Positions 35,508-48,557 of a stretch of DNA of 64,000 nt are shown in pieces. Made by a program: the position numbers and the translations under genes. Location of the stretch: positions 1-64,000 of the forward strand of contig JBBHKE010002441.1 of NCBI GenBank assembly GCA_037447655.1, in the 5' to 3' direction. This stretch comes from Zygnema cylindricum. Taxonomy: Eukaryota > Streptophyta > Zygnematophyceae > Zygnematales > Zygnemataceae. Each line of letters begins with the position of its first letter. Position 1 is the stretch's first letter. A model generated the notes under the pieces. That model searched no databases. It was not told the origin of the DNA and saw only the letters and a list, made by a program, of their open reading frames with translations.

Positions 35508-36297
35508 TACACCGTGTATCGCTATTAGCGTAAATATTTTTTTCATAGTTCAAAAGTAGGCGTTTTTATGGTAAGCCTTTGGTAGGCGCACAAACTTTAG
35601 CACAAAACTCGCGCAGAGTAGGGATACTGTATGTGTGTGCGTTTTGCACACTCGTGTACAAACGTACGAATCTGACATATCATCATAGTACAAGGCACGT
35701 CGCCGGACGATTTTTTTTAGCGAACTCACACGGCGTAGGATGACATTCCCCGGGAAAAAAAACTCGGAAAAAAAAAGCGCGGACGTAAGTCCTGTCGTAA
35801 GTTGTGTTATGGGATTTTCATGTGATCTTCTTAGATCGCTACTTTGATTAGCGACCGTCCGATCGTCCAACTCTGACGGTTTAAAATAAAAATACCTCAA
35901 AACTCACAAAAAAAAAATATTGTCCGAATGTTTTTCAAAACTTAGACATGACGTTTAATTCTCTGTCGATTGATGTGCGACTCAACCCTATTACTATTAT
36001 TTTTCATTTTACGACTAATACAATATGGGTCTTAAAGCCATATTGTATGTTTTGCGTACAATAGGCATAATGTATGTGCCTACTCTCACCTACTTTTTAG
36101 CTATGATTTTTTTTGCCGCTTAAAACATCTTTTCTCATTACACACCTGTCCGGTTTTCAGTTTGATACCGCCAATCAGAACCCGAGAATCTTAAATTTCA
36201 ATCGCAACTCCCATATCCACAATCTGACAAATGTGTACCGAGAAAAGATGATTTAAGTGGCAAAAAAACATTAACACCAATTGCGATTCGCCGTATA
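35508..36297. mobile_element. Family A MITE, copy A11, split by B5
   Basis: Left arm 35508-35543 (TACACCGTGTATCGCTATTAG), right arm from 36106 to ATTCGCCGTATA. Joined it is the same short type as A1, with a shared AATCTGACAAATGTGTACCG block. Confidence 0.75.
35544..36105 (+). mobile_element. Family B hAT-type MITE, copy B5
   Basis: 562 bp inside A11, with target duplication ATTTTTTT at 35536-35543 and 36106-36113. Shares with B1 an extra internal block (in opposite orientation) around GGATGACATTCCCCGGG. Confidence 0.8.
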
Positions 36298-37021
36298 TTG
36301 TACTGTAATATGCTGTAATGAGAATAAAAATATTCGTTACACTCAGGGATTCATATTGAATACCGTACGGTGATCGACATTCGACAATCGAATTCGCCGG
36401 AGTCCCCTAAAAAGAATTGTCGGTCCGATGTATGTATCGACTAATATTGGCGATATTTGCAGGTCATGCTGACAAAACATTCTAATCGAGTACTGTAGTT
36501 ACGCATTATACGCACGACGCATTCCGCCGATCGAGGAAGACAAAAGTTTTTAACATATTATTTAGGGAATCGCTAATCGCTTAGACGATTTTTATTGCGC
36601 GCAGGTAGCTCCCAGAAATCGTACATTTCAGGTACAGTCTCGTACAAGCTACGTACCTTTAAGTTTAGATTTGACGGTCAATCCGCCTAACAACTTTGAC
36701 TGGAGAAATATTGTAACGGCGGTTAAAAAACTGTCGCGCTTGCGAACGTTGACCGTCATGAAAAAAAAAAACAATTCACACGGCCGGCGCAGGTTTACTG
36801 TAACAAAACTAAGGGAGCCACATATAAATAAAATTGTTGCGCGCAGGTAGTTACTCATTTCACGTGAGCTCCACTGTGAAAGCACACACCGAATTGACAA
36901 ACTTGGGGGACTTGGGGACTTTAGAGCTGAGTGAGAGGCAGGTTGCCTTTACTATCTTTATGATTTTATTTTGATCTAATTAGACCAAAAAAATACTTTA
37001 CAAAAACCTCAAATTTCAACA
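36298..37021 (-). repeat. Putative 3' LTR of the second Copia element
   Basis: The right end is fixed by a polypurine tract (AATAAGGGGAG in element sense) followed by TGTTGAAATTTGAGG. The left end is uncertain because no matching 5' copy with high identity is present. The last 90 bases resemble, at roughly 70% by eye, the end at 40025. Confidence 0.45.
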
Positions 37022-39490
37022 CTCCCCTTATTTTCTAGTCAATCTTTTCTTTCAGTCCACACTTTTCTCTGCAAAATTTTAGTTTGGGGGATGGGATAGG
37101 TTCTTTCATCATATCTGCAACCATCTCCCCATATGGTTTATACTCCAAACTTACGATTTTGTTCTCTACCTTTTCTCCCACAAAGATCAACTTGATATCC
37201 ATATGTTTAGCTTTAAAATGGTGTTTTGGATTAGCTGCAATTCCAATGTCAGCTTTATTATCACAAAACAACTTTTAAACTCTTCATAAATCTAAGTTCT
37301 TGCAAAAGAGATTTCACCCTCATTAGTTCTTTCACAAAAAAAAAAGGTCATGCACTCAACCTTTATAGAATATTGGGCAACCACCTTTTGTTGCTTACTA
37401 CTCCAACAGCAAGCACCATTTCCAACATCCAAAACATATCGAGATGTACATCTCCTCATAGGAGCATCCAATAGATGGCATCACTCCAAGTGGTGATGTG
37501 AATATTCTCCCTTCCTAGATGCAACCAAAGTTCCCGGGTTCACTATCAAATACATCATAACCCTCTTAGCTGCCTTCCAATTTCTATTTTTATGATCATT
37601 AAGACTCCTACTTAGGATCCAAACTGCTGCAGCTATGTCCGGCCAATACAATTCATCAAATAAATTAGACTTCCTATTACTTGCCTAATAGGAATTGAGT
37701 TCATAAACTGTAACTCTTCCGGGTTCATTTCCTCATAAAGAATGATTATATCTCCTCCTACACTTCCTTCATTTAGTTTTTTCAAATCCATGAAGTGGTC
37801 GAACTGTTTGCCTTATCCATTTAAACATTTTCTAGCATATTCCCAATTGCCTCTTTCTAAGTTAATGTGATTACTTTTTTCCCTCTATATTTTTCTATCT
37901 GAATTCGAAGGATGCATCTTGCCTCCCCAAAGTCTTTCATGTCAAATCTGCTCCTCAAATATGTTTTGAACGTATTGATCTTCTTCATGGACTTACTCAA
38001 TACTTGCAAATCATCCATTTAGATAACAATAAAGGTCACCCCCTCCTCATCCTTAAACATGTAAATAGAGTGATCAGAGCTAATTTTGACATATCCCATA
38101 TTGGTTGAGAATTCATCTTATTTCTTGTTTCTTGTTCCATTGTCTGGGAGCCTCTTTCAGTCTTTAAAATGACTTAATAAGTTTGCAGACTTTACTTTCC
38201 TCTCCTTTCTCCACGAAGCCTTCCGGTTGCCTCTTATAAATTTCTTCCTCTAACTCACCATTCAGGAAGGCTGTTTTGATGTCCATCTGATGAATCTCCA
38301 AGTCATTCGCTAGAGTGAGGAGAATCCTTACGGAGGGAAGCTGTACAACTGGGGCAAAAGTCTCTTCATAGTCCATTTCCTCCTTTTGAGTGAAACTCTT
38401 TGCTACCAACCTAGCTTTGTACCTCTCAACAACATTATCTGGGTCCAGTTTCAATTTAAACACCCATTTACACCCAATTGGTTTTTTTGTCAGGAGGACA
38501 GTCAACTAATTCCCATGTATTCGCTTCCATAATCGAAGCCATCTCATCATTAATGGCCCTAACCCATCTGCATTTTTTTGGGTTGTTCACTGCCTCTTAG
38601 TAAGTTTGAGGCCCAGAAGGATGTGACAACTTTTGTTACCTTGTGTGCTGTTTGTGTTTCTTGAAGCCTTTTGCTGCTCTTTTATCCTCCTTCAAATTCA
38701 AAAGGTTGATTAGTGGGTAATCTCGAGTTCCTCTAAACTATTTCGTCTGCCCCCTTATCCATAGGAGGTGTGTCCTCTTCCTCCATGTCAATAAACTATA
38801 TTGGAGATTGTAGATTCACTAGAATCTCCTCCATGGACTGAGTTTCTCCTAGATCTGCAATAATTTGATCATTGATATTCCTTTCCATGAAATCCGAATC
38901 TTCCCCACTTTCTGACTCGAACCTGATTTTGATTGTCTTAAGGTATTTCAAGGGATTGATTGAGTTTCCTTCATCCATGGCAATAAGATGCTTGACCATT
39001 ATGACATCCTTTCTTCTAAGACCATAGAATCGATATTCCTTGATATATTCATCATATCCCACTAGGTATCTTGGCTTTCCCTTAGCATTTTGTTTCAAAC
39101 TCTTTCGTTCAAAATTCAGACTATACACTTGACTTCCAAATTTTTTAAGATGAGATACATCCAGTTTCTTCCAGCCCGTCTCTTATACGGTGTTTCTCCT
39201 TTTATTGCTATAGCAAAAACTCTACTTTTAATGTAATTGGCACGGTTTATAGATTCGGCCCGAAAGCGTTTTCATATCTTCTTATATGTTAGCATGCTTC
39301 GGGCACTATCACCTAGAGTTCTATTAAGTCTTTCGGCTACACCGTTTTGTTCTAGATTATCGAGGACAGTTTTTTGGTGTTGGACTCCCTCATTTCTCGA
39401 GAATTCCTCAAACTAGTTAAAAGTATAGTCTCCCCCATTATCACTTCTAATTCTCTTAATAGGGGTTCCATACAACTTCTCACATCATGC
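37022..39490 (-). pseudogene. Decayed Copia element, integrase to RNase H
   Basis: Fragments in correct Copia order on the minus strand: integrase C-terminus (39128-38796, YLVGYDEYIKEYRFYGLRRK), reverse transcriptase (38505-38164, [37 protein letters not shown]) and RNase H (37271-37035, FCDNKADIGIAANP and KAKHMDIK). Many stops and frameshifts lie between. Gag, protease and the integrase core are gone. It is closely related to, but older than, the element at 15817-22026. Confidence 0.88.
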
Positions 39491-39499
39491 TATTATTCC

Positions 39500-40025
39500 T
39501 TAAAATATAGTTCTGGCGATGATGTGCGCCGTTAGATTTGTCGCGAAATGGAATCTTAGCCGTTATAAATACTTGCGAAATATTTGTTTCGCTGTTGAAA
39601 CAAAATGCGCAATATCCGTTTCAATTTAGTTCAGTACTTCGTATTTCGTAAAATTGTATCTATGCGTGCCGTAAAGAGTTTCAGTTAAATGATTTATGTA
39701 TAACACAATAGTTTAAATATTAATGAAACCCTATATCTCCTAACGGAATTCTACGACAGACTGGTTAGAGTTAACTGCTACGCCGCACTTTGCCGGTCGG
39801 GGGTTCGAGTCATGCCGGACTCAACGTTTTGTTGAGAGTGACTTAAGTAAATCTTTAGTCCTTCCTATGGAGTTGAGGCAGCCATGGCTCTATCGCTCTC
39901 TCTCTCCTCCAGTGACTACAACAAGTATGGGGAGAAGAGATGGAGGTAGGCTGCCTACATTTTCTTTATATGTTTTCCGCTAATTAATTTAGACCTAGAA
40001 AATACAAAAACTACTTATTTCAACA
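39500..40025 (-). repeat. Copia-type LTR (5' LTR of the decayed element or solo)
   Basis: The right end reads TGTTGAAATAAGTAG in element sense. It abuts the truncated integrase, so either gag-protease was deleted up to this LTR or it is an independent insertion. It holds tRNA-like module T4 after AAACCCTATATC, the same order as at 11010-11110. Confidence 0.5.
39753..39825 (+). other. tRNA-like module T4 with a near-consensus B box
   Basis: CAGACTGGTTAGAGTTAACTGC resembles an A-box D-arm, and GGTTCGAGTC (39802-39811) is a near-perfect B box inside a T-arm framed by CCGG/CCGG. No complete acceptor stem. Antisense to the LTR. Confidence 0.55.
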
Positions 40026-41502
40026 CGAATAAGAAAACATTGAAGGCTAAAATGTTATGTTGTATCGAATTCATCAATCTAAAACAAGTAAAACCCAAAA
40101 TGCCATTATCACAAAGATATTTTTTGACATATCAATATCTAAAATCTTTAGTTAACACGAAAGATGTGTAGATGTCTAATCACAAGTGAACAATGTATTG
40201 TATGAATTCGTTGTGTTTAGGTCAAAAGCATTTCTTTGACCAATACATCATTGGAATAATTACAAATATTACAATGGTGGTTTTTAACATTTGTCTAAAG
40301 GATCTAACAAGACAAGACTCCTCAAGAAAATCGACTCGACTATCAAACTAGGCGGTTGTGTCACTTCGCCCAATGTGAAACATCAATCACGACTTGGAAG
40401 GATGTCGTTCTTAGGAAGCAAAGTTGATAAGTTTGCCCCACAATGGTTCCCGAAGTTTGAGAAAATCCCATCTATTTTAGTCAACTTGTTGTAGAGTTAG
40501 CGAGAACCCGTGGTAATCCTCTTACGACCTTTTTGACTGCATAGTGCCTCTTACTAAATAATGTATTTATAAAGTAAGTTTGGGGACATGTGTTGTTCGG
40601 TTCCACTGTCCAAACACTTTCTAGTGGAAATTGAGCATTAGGCCCAACGCTCTTGGGCTGGGCGGGTAAATAATATTCCACTTATGGGGAGGCGCGGTTT
40701 GGCATGAGCTTCATAAACGCCCTAGGAACAAAGGGCAATGTTGGCCATAGTTTTTTTGTTGGTCAAAATTCGACGTTCGACATATGACCATTTAAAAAAG
40801 GAAATCGGGATTGGATTTTCACACGGGTTCATATGACACTTTTTATATGTTATAAATACGAATTAAATAACATTGCGTAAATGTTTGATACGTTTGGTAT
40901 ATTACACTAATTATAATTGATTTAGTGTAGATGACAATACTGTGATCTCACTTATAATAGTGTAATTGGTGAAACAAAGTTTTTAATTATAGTTTATAGT
41001 GTTGTGTATCTGTAATTTTTTTATTGCTATAATTTTGTTAATTGATATAATCGGTTATCGATCAGCAAAAGGGCCCGATGTATCGTTAATGGTACTTCTC
41101 CCTCATACTTTCCATGATACTAAGAGTACAAAGTACAAAATTGTTGCATAGTATGGACAATACTGTACTGTGGTTGTTAGTGGAATGTACCTCTGAAACC
41201 TTCAATTTGTCTCATTTTTTTACCAGCCGTGCGAAGTTTTGATGTTTTTATCCTTGGCTGATCGGCCATTTTCCTGCTTTAATTTGTTCCGGATCCGAGC
41301 GGGCCGGCGGATGGATTAGGTACAGATTCAGGTACCGGTGGACCTCTGTGGGTTCAAGTTAAGGTGCCGATATTGTAATTAGCGCTAATGGCCGTTCTTG
41401 CATGAAGGCAGCCAGGTAGCGCTGGTCATTACAACCTCTATGAATGCCACGTAGGCATTATACCTCCTCCACAAGTTCCGCAACAAATTTGTCGCGACTG
41501 TG
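40026..41502. other. AT-rich intergenic DNA, nothing recognised
   Basis: No element ends and no coding frame with known motifs. A T/A-rich low-complexity section lies at about 40850-41060. Confidence 0.45.
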
Positions 41503-41510
41503 GTCTCGAC

Positions 41511-41792
41511 CATAGTTCAAAAGTAGGCGTTTTAATGGTAGGCCTTTGGTCGGCACCTTTGTCGTAGAAGTTGTGTTATGGGCTTTTGTTGATCCCTTAG
41601 ATCGCTACTTTTGATCAGCGACGTCTGATCGTCGAATCTGATGGTGTACATAAAATTTGGTCAATGTTTTAATTGGTCCAATTTTGGTCTGAATGTTTTT
41701 GGTGGAATAAGTCCGAATACAATATGGGTCGCCGGTCTTGTATGTTTTACAGCAGGCATATGTTGGGTTACCACTTCCACTTTTGAACTATG
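41511..41792 (+). mobile_element. Family B hAT-type MITE, copy B6
   Basis: 282 bp with perfect target duplication GTCTCGAC (41503-41510 and 41793-41800) and ends CATAGTTCAAAAGTAGG/CTTTTGAACTATG. Closest in structure to B3. Confidence 0.85.
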
Positions 41793-41800
41793 GTCTCGAC

Positions 41801-42229
41801 AGTACTGTACCTTTGCGTCTTGTCCGTCTGGAAGATATCGTGCCGTTTCTACTTTTGTCCGGCGCTGGCCGAATCTGGATGCCCTGCTGCCACCCGATCG
41901 TTGGGATTTTGTTTCAATCTTCTAGTTCTGTGTTTGGACAGGTGTCATTATTTTTGTAGTGGTTTACATAAACTTTCTCACCTAAAAGAAGCTTCTCACC
42001 GACTACAATGTTCCTTCGAGCGTACGCAAAAAAGTACTAACAGTTGAAAGAAAATGTTCAGCTGACGTTACATTGTTCAAGCGTATTCCCACGGAAAAAT
42101 CTGCAACGGACGGACGTTCGAATAATGTACGGCTTCCTGCACCGACTTTGTAGATTTCGGAGTTCTCGGAAAACCATTACAAACGACCCTCAAAATGTAC
42201 GGATATAGTGGGTAAAGTTGCGTCTTTCT
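41801..42229. other. Spacer without recognisable features
   Basis: Short open frames only, no motif. Confidence 0.4.
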
Positions 42230-43985
42230 GTGATAGCCTATTCCCATCGGAGCATTTGTAACTTTTTGCCCATTCCGATGATTTTCCGAAAACTCATCGG
42301 AAAAAGGGTGTCGTTCACACCATAATTCTGGCACGTAATTCCGATCCAAGGTGTTTTGTGACACGTCATACGCTTTGACGTCATCAAACAAAGGCGCGAA
42401 AATAAACCTGCTGATTTTCAAACTTACCTCTGCTAATTTTCAAACTTACCTCTGCTGATTTTCAAACTTACCTCTGCTGATTTTCAAACTTACCTCTCCT
42501 TTCAGCAGTTGCCTCTTCTACTAGATTATTGGCCGCCATTTCCGCCTGTTTGTATGCCTCCGTTCCGTTAATTTTCAAAACATTCCAGGTTTTAGTCCCT
42601 CACCACCGTATCGGTGTCTACTTGTGGTTCTTTTTTGCTTGGTAAGTTACTTAACTTTTACCATATCATTTTTTTTAGTTCATTGTTTAAACACTGTATG
42701 ATTACAGATGTATTTCTTTTTGTATGTTGCATATTCACAATAAGAAAAATTAATGCGGTTTCCTCTGTACATTTGTCAACAAAAAAATGACATATTGTAC
42801 GAAAAAATGACATATTGTTTTTACTGGATGAGAAGTTAGGGTTTTTCAATTATGTTATGGCTTTACTTCATGTTAAGCTTTTCAATTTTTAGCTGTGCCC
42901 ATCCTGCCCTTTTTTTAGTGTTTTTTAGGATTTTCTTAGGGTTATTCTAGTTTTTTAGCCTAAAAAGAATTTGTTATTAGCACTGACGAAAAGGTAACTT
43001 CTGCATACTTCTGCATATTTTGTTTTGTATTACTATGAATAATTACCATATTATCTATGTGATTTTTTACGCTTCTCTATGTTTCCGTTTATTTGTGGTT
43101 TTTCATTTTATCTGGCTAGAGGAATTTATTCCACTTTTTTAACCGGGTTAACAGTTCCGGTCAGTTTGACTTTTTTTTTTTCCTTCTTTACCAGTTTGAC
43201 TTTTTTACCAATTCAATTTTCTTTGGTATAGATTTGGCTTTGTTTCCCCTAATTTAGTATGATTGGTAATCAACTGCTTTAATTCTGTTTTGGTTTTTTG
43301 GCTGGTTAAACTTTTTGTTAACTGGTGAATTTGGTTTCATTTGTTTGACTTTTATTGACTGGTTAGACTTGTGTTTGTCTGGTTAGATTTTTATTTGTCT
43401 GGTTTGACTTTTTATTAACTGGTTTAAATTTCACTTCACTGGTTTGACTTCTACTGGAATCGTAACCCTTTTTTAAACTGAAATGACCTTTACTCAACTG
43501 TTTAACTTTTATTCAACTGGCTTAATTTTGTCATGTTTTGTTGTCTGGTTTGGCTTTTTAAACACAGGCTTACGACGTTGAGTTCAGTAATTGTTACCTG
43601 TTTTGCCTCATGGCAGCAAAGTACTTTTTATAGATATTCAGATCAGCAAATCACCATTCCAGTTGGAGCTTTGCCTTCTCATTCAACGGATGCCTATGCA
43701 GCAAAAAATCCAACGGCACGGAATCCGAAAAGTACACAAAGTAATAATAATTACGTAACAAGTACATAATAAGGTATGGAACAGTTGACAATACGATTTT
43801 ATTAATGATGGATTCTTCATACTTGTGATGTTATGCAGAAGAGTTGGTATCAAATAACATTTTTTTTATGAATTATGTTTGTAAATATGTTATGTGGGGA
43901 GTTTTGTGTGTAACCAATAGCTGTGTTATGTATTTGGGATTTTTACAAGTTTATGTGTCAGAATTTGTGGTGTTTTAATTTGTTT
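42230..43985 (+). repeat. Dispersed repeat R, copy R2
   Basis: Colinear with R3 (45735-47480): TTTTGCCCATT start, CATCGG near-palindrome, TTGACGTCATC block, CTTCTACTAGATT, a T-rich 1-kb stretch made of CTGGTTTGACTTTT-like units, and an exon-like block (43566-43740). R2 has a tandem 22-bp repeat (CCTCTGCTGATTTTCAAACT and variants, about four units, 42411-42494) that R3 lacks. Probably the non-coding part of a large transposon. Confidence 0.7.
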
Positions 43986-44105
43986 ATTTCAAAACGGAAA
44001 ACCGCAAAACTTAAAACAAAAAACTGACAACTGGCAATTGCAAACAAAAAAGTGTGTCATAAAAATAGTGCAACAGAAACGAAATAGTAAGGCAGAAATA
44101 GTGTA

Positions 44106-44173
<68 letters not shown>

Positions 44174-44575
44174 GTATATATATGTATATATATGTATATA
44201 TATGTATATATATGTATATATATATGTATATATATGTATATATATGTATATATATGTATATATATGTATATATATGTATATATATGTATATATATGTATA
44301 TATTATATATGTATGTATATTTCTATTCTATTATTTATGAGTGTACCTTACTCTATCTAACATATTATTGTATTACATCGTATCATATTACTATATTACT
44401 TAGACAAAAATAATTTGTATTATATAATAATTTATATTTTTAGGGTAAAAAAACTGCAAATAGAGAATTGAAAACTGCAACTGAAAACTGAAAACTGCAA
44501 ACTAGTAATAGTGTGACAGAAAAATAGTGTGGCAGTGTGGCATAAACAAAATAGTAAGGCTGAAATAGTGTAGTG

Positions 44576-44656
<81 letters not shown>

Positions 44657-44845
44657 TCTATATGTATGTATATATTCTATTTGTATGTATATTTCTATTC
44701 TATTATTTATGAGTGTACCTTACTCTATCTACCATATTATTGTATTAGATCGTAACATATTACTATATTACTTAGACAAAAATAATTTATATTTTTAGAA
44801 AAAAAAACTGCAAATTGAGAATTGAAAACAGAAAACTGCAAACCA

Positions 44846-44885
<40 letters not shown>

Positions 44886-45196
44886 TATATGTATATATAT
44901 ATTCTATATGTATGTATATTTCTATATTATTATTTATGAGTATACCTTACTCTATCTACCATATTATTGTATTAGATCGTAACATATTACTATATTACTT
45001 AGACAAAAATAATTTATATTATATAATAATATATATTTTTTAGGGTAAAAAAACTGCAAATTGAGAATTGAAAACAGAAAACAGAAAACTGCAAAACTGA
45101 AAACTGAAAACTGAAAACTGCAAACTAGTAATAGTGTGACAGAAAAAATAGTGTGGCAGTGTGGCATAAACAAAATAGTAAGGCTGAAATAGTGAA

Positions 45197-45243
<47 letters not shown>
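43985..45243 (+). repeat. Macro-satellite with AT cores (first array)
   Basis: At least three tandem units of about 250-480 bp. Each unit has A-rich sequence with AAAACTGCAAAC words, ATAGTGTGGCAGTGTGGC, a TA or TATG microsatellite (44106-44320, 44578-44650, 44850-44882, 45204-45243), then TTTATGAGTGTACCTTACTC and TATTACTTAGACAAAAATAA. Unit length varies with the microsatellite core. Confidence 0.75.
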
Positions 45244-45244
<1 letters not shown>

Positions 45245-45248
45245 TTAA

Positions 45249-45319
45249 TTAGCGTACACCACTGTAATTTATAGTGTACGCTAAAGAAACTTCTACGCTA
45301 ATAGCGATTGGCGGTGTAC
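45249..45319. mobile_element. Family A MITE fragment A12 with a hairpin
   Basis: Only a right end (ACGCTAATAGCGATTGGCGGTGTA) preceded by a small inverted repeat TTAGCGTACAC...GTGTACGCTAA (45249-45285). It sits at the join of the first AT array and the next repeat. Confidence 0.55.
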
Positions 45320-45475
45320 TGTGTCAGATTTGCGACGCTTCGTCGCGTTGCCCAAGATTTGCGAAATGAATATTGTCTTTCTGTGTCAGATTTGCGACGC
45401 TTTGTCGCGTTCCCTTTGATTTGCGAAATAAATAGCTTACTACAGTACTGTGTCAGATTTGCGACGCTAATCATG
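45316..45475 (+). repeat. Triple tandem repeat of about 66 bp
   Basis: TACTGTGTCAGATTTGCGACGCT-like starts occur near 45318, 45382 and 45449, with GATTTGCGAAAT in between. Non-coding. Confidence 0.7.
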
Positions 45476-45734
45476 ATGTCACGTATTTCCACGATGCCAA
45501 AGAGTACAAAGTACAAGAATGTTGGATTATAGGGACAGTACAAAATTTCCATTTTTTTTGGTTTTTTGGTTGACCGACCGTAACCGACCGTTTTTTTTTT
45601 CCTGGTGAGTCAATCGACCGTAACCGCCCGACCCCCAAAATTTGGCAACCGAATCCGTTCCGGATCCGGCGCGGGCGGTTGGTTAACGGTCGGTCACGGT
45701 TTTGGTTGACCGTTTGCGACCTCTGCTCATCGTT

Positions 45735-47480
45735 GCATTTCTAACTTTTTGCCCATTCGATTTTGCCCATTCCGATTTTGCCCATTCCGATTTTGCCCAT
45801 TCCGATTTTGCCCATTCCGATGATTTTCCCATAACTCATCGGAAAACGGGTCTTGTTCACATCAAAATTTTGGCACGTAACTCCGATTGAAGGTGTCCTG
45901 TGACACGTCATACACTTTGACGTCATCAAACAAACGCGGGAAAACAAACCTGCAAATTATTTGACGTCATCAAACAAAGGCGCAAAAACAAACCTGCAGA
46001 TTTTCAAACTTAGTAATAACATCGCAGTCCTCTACTTTCAGCAGTCGCTTCTTCTACTAGATTGTTGGCCGCCATTTTCGCCTGTTTTTATGCCTCCGTT
46101 CCGTTAATTTTCAAAACATTCCAGGTTTTCGTCCCTCACCACCGTATCGCTGTCTTCTTGTGGTTCTTTTTTGCTTGGTAAGTTACTAAAATTTTATCTT
46201 ATCTTTTTTTTAGTTCATTGTATATACACTGTATGATTACAGATGTACTTCTTTTTGTACGACTCATATTCACAATAAGAAAAATTAATGCGGTTTCCTC
46301 TGTACATTTGTCAACGAAAAAATGACATTTTGTTTTTACTGGATGAGAAGCTTTTTAGGGTTTTTCGATTTTGTTATGGCTTTACTTCGTGTAAAGCTTT
46401 TCAATTTTTTGCTGCGCCCTTCCTGCCCTTTTTTTAGTGTTTTTTAAGATTTTCTTAGGGTTATTCTAGTTTTTAAGCTTAAAAAGAATCTGTTATTAGC
46501 ACTGACAAAAAGGTAACTTCTGTATATTTTGTTTTGTATCACTGTGAATAATTACCATATAATCTATGTGAATTTTTACGACGTCTCTATGTTTCCGTTT
46601 ATTTGTGGTTTTTCATTTTATCTGGCTAGAGGAATTTATTTCACTTTTTTAACCGGGTTAACAATTCCGGTCAGTTTGACTTTTTTTTTCCTTCTTTACC
46701 GGTTTGACTTTTTTACCAATTCAGTTTCTTTGTTATAGATTTGGCTTCGTTTTACCTAATTCAGTTTGACTAGTAATTAGGTGCTTTAATTCTGTTTTGT
46801 TTTTTGGCTGGTTAAACTTTTTGTTAACTGGTGAATTTGGTTTCATTTGTTTGACTTTTATTGACTGGTTAGACTTGTGTTTGTCTGGTTAGATTTTTAT
46901 TTGTCTGGTTTGACTTTTTATTAACTGGTTTGAATTTCACTTCACTGGTTTGACTTCTACTTGAATCGTAACCCTTTTTTAAACTGAAAAGAACTTTACT
47001 CAACTGTCTAACTTTTATTCAACTGGCTTAATTTTGTCATTTTTGTTGTCTGGTTTGGCTTTTTAAACACAGGCTTACGACGTCGACTTCAGTAATCGTT
47101 ACCTGTTTTGCCTCATGGCAGCAAAGTACTTATTATAGATATTCAGATCAGCAAATCAACGTTCCAGTTGGAGCTTTGCCTTCTCATGCAACGGATGCCT
47201 ATGCAGCAAAAAATCCAACGGCACGGAATCCGAAAGGTACACAAGTAATAATAATTACGTAATAAGTACATAATAAGGTATGGAACAGTTGACAGTACGA
47301 TATTATTAATGATGGATTCTTCATACTTGTGATGTTACGTAGAAGACCTGGTATGAAATAAATTTTTTTTTTATGAATTATGTTTGTAAATATGTTATGT
47401 GGGGAGTTTTGTGTGTAACCAATAGCTGTGTTATGTATTTGGGATTTTAACAAGTTTTTGTGTCAGAATTTGTGGTGTTT
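45735..47480 (+). repeat. Dispersed repeat R, copy R3
   Basis: Same order as R2, with about four extra units of a 15-bp tandem repeat TTTTGCCCATTCCGA at the left (45755-45815). The exon-like block (47070-47240) matches that of R2, with both synonymous and non-synonymous changes. It leads into another AT macro-satellite and then the PIF transposase, so R is probably part of that transposon. Confidence 0.7.
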
Positions 47481-47897
47481 TAATTTGTTTTTTTCAAAAC
47501 AGAAAACTGCAAAACTGAAAACACAAAACTGACAACTGGCAACTGCAAACAAAAAGGTGTGACATAAAAATATTGAAACAGAAACAAAATAGTAAGGCAG
47601 AAATATGTATGTATATACATGTAAATATTCTATATGTATGTATATTTCTATTCTATTATTTATGAGTGTACCTTACTCTATCTAACATGTTATTGTATTA
47701 GATCGTATCATATTACTATATTACTTAGACAAAAATATTTTATATTATATAATAATTTATATTTTTAGGGTAAAAAAACTGCAAATAGAAAATTGAAAAC
47801 TGAAAACTGCAAAACAGCAAACTAGTAATAGTGTGACTGAAAATAGTGTGGCAGTGTGGCATAAACAAAATAGTAAGGCTGAAATAGTGTAGTGAAC

Positions 47898-47955
<58 letters not shown>

Positions 47956-48290
47956 TCCTATACTATTATTTATGAGTATACCTTACTCTATCTAACATGT
48001 TATTGTATTAGATCGTAACATATTACTATATTACTTTGACAAAAATAATATGTATTATACAATAATTTTTATTTTTTGATAAAAAAACTGCAAATTGAGA
48101 ATTGAACACAGAAAACTGCAAAACTGAAAACTGAAAACTACAAACTAGTAAGTGTGACAGAAAAATAGTGCAACAAAAAAATAGTGTGGCAGTGTGGCAG
48201 TGTGGCAGAAACAAAATAGTAAGGATGAAATAGTGAAGTGTACATATCTAAATGTATACATATATAGATATCTATGTGTATGTATGTTAC
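47480..48290 (+). repeat. Macro-satellite with AT cores (second array)
   Basis: About two and a half units homologous to 43985-45243; one core is (TA)n followed by (TG)n at 47897-47953. Ends about 270 bp before the transposase frame. Confidence 0.7.
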
Positions 48291-48557
48291 TATGATGCTG
48301 TTTCCGGCTAGTTGCGTGGCTTAAATGGGTCGTTCTTTATCATATGATGTTATGTATATTAACATATCAATACAGATGATTTGACTAAACTGTTTGGTGT
48401 TGGTGTTTCCAATGCAGTTATAGCAGACAACCGAACATTTGATTGTTTTAGTCAACCAAATCACCATTGACGACGATGAACTTATTGCTATTATCATAGC
48501 ATCACGAATACGCCTTCTTACGATGTTTCCGTTTAATATCTAACTGTATACATTTCC

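Noticed and set aside
45316-45475. CRISPR-like direct repeats
   Set aside because: Only three units, inside a eukaryotic repeat region, with related spacers; no associated genes.
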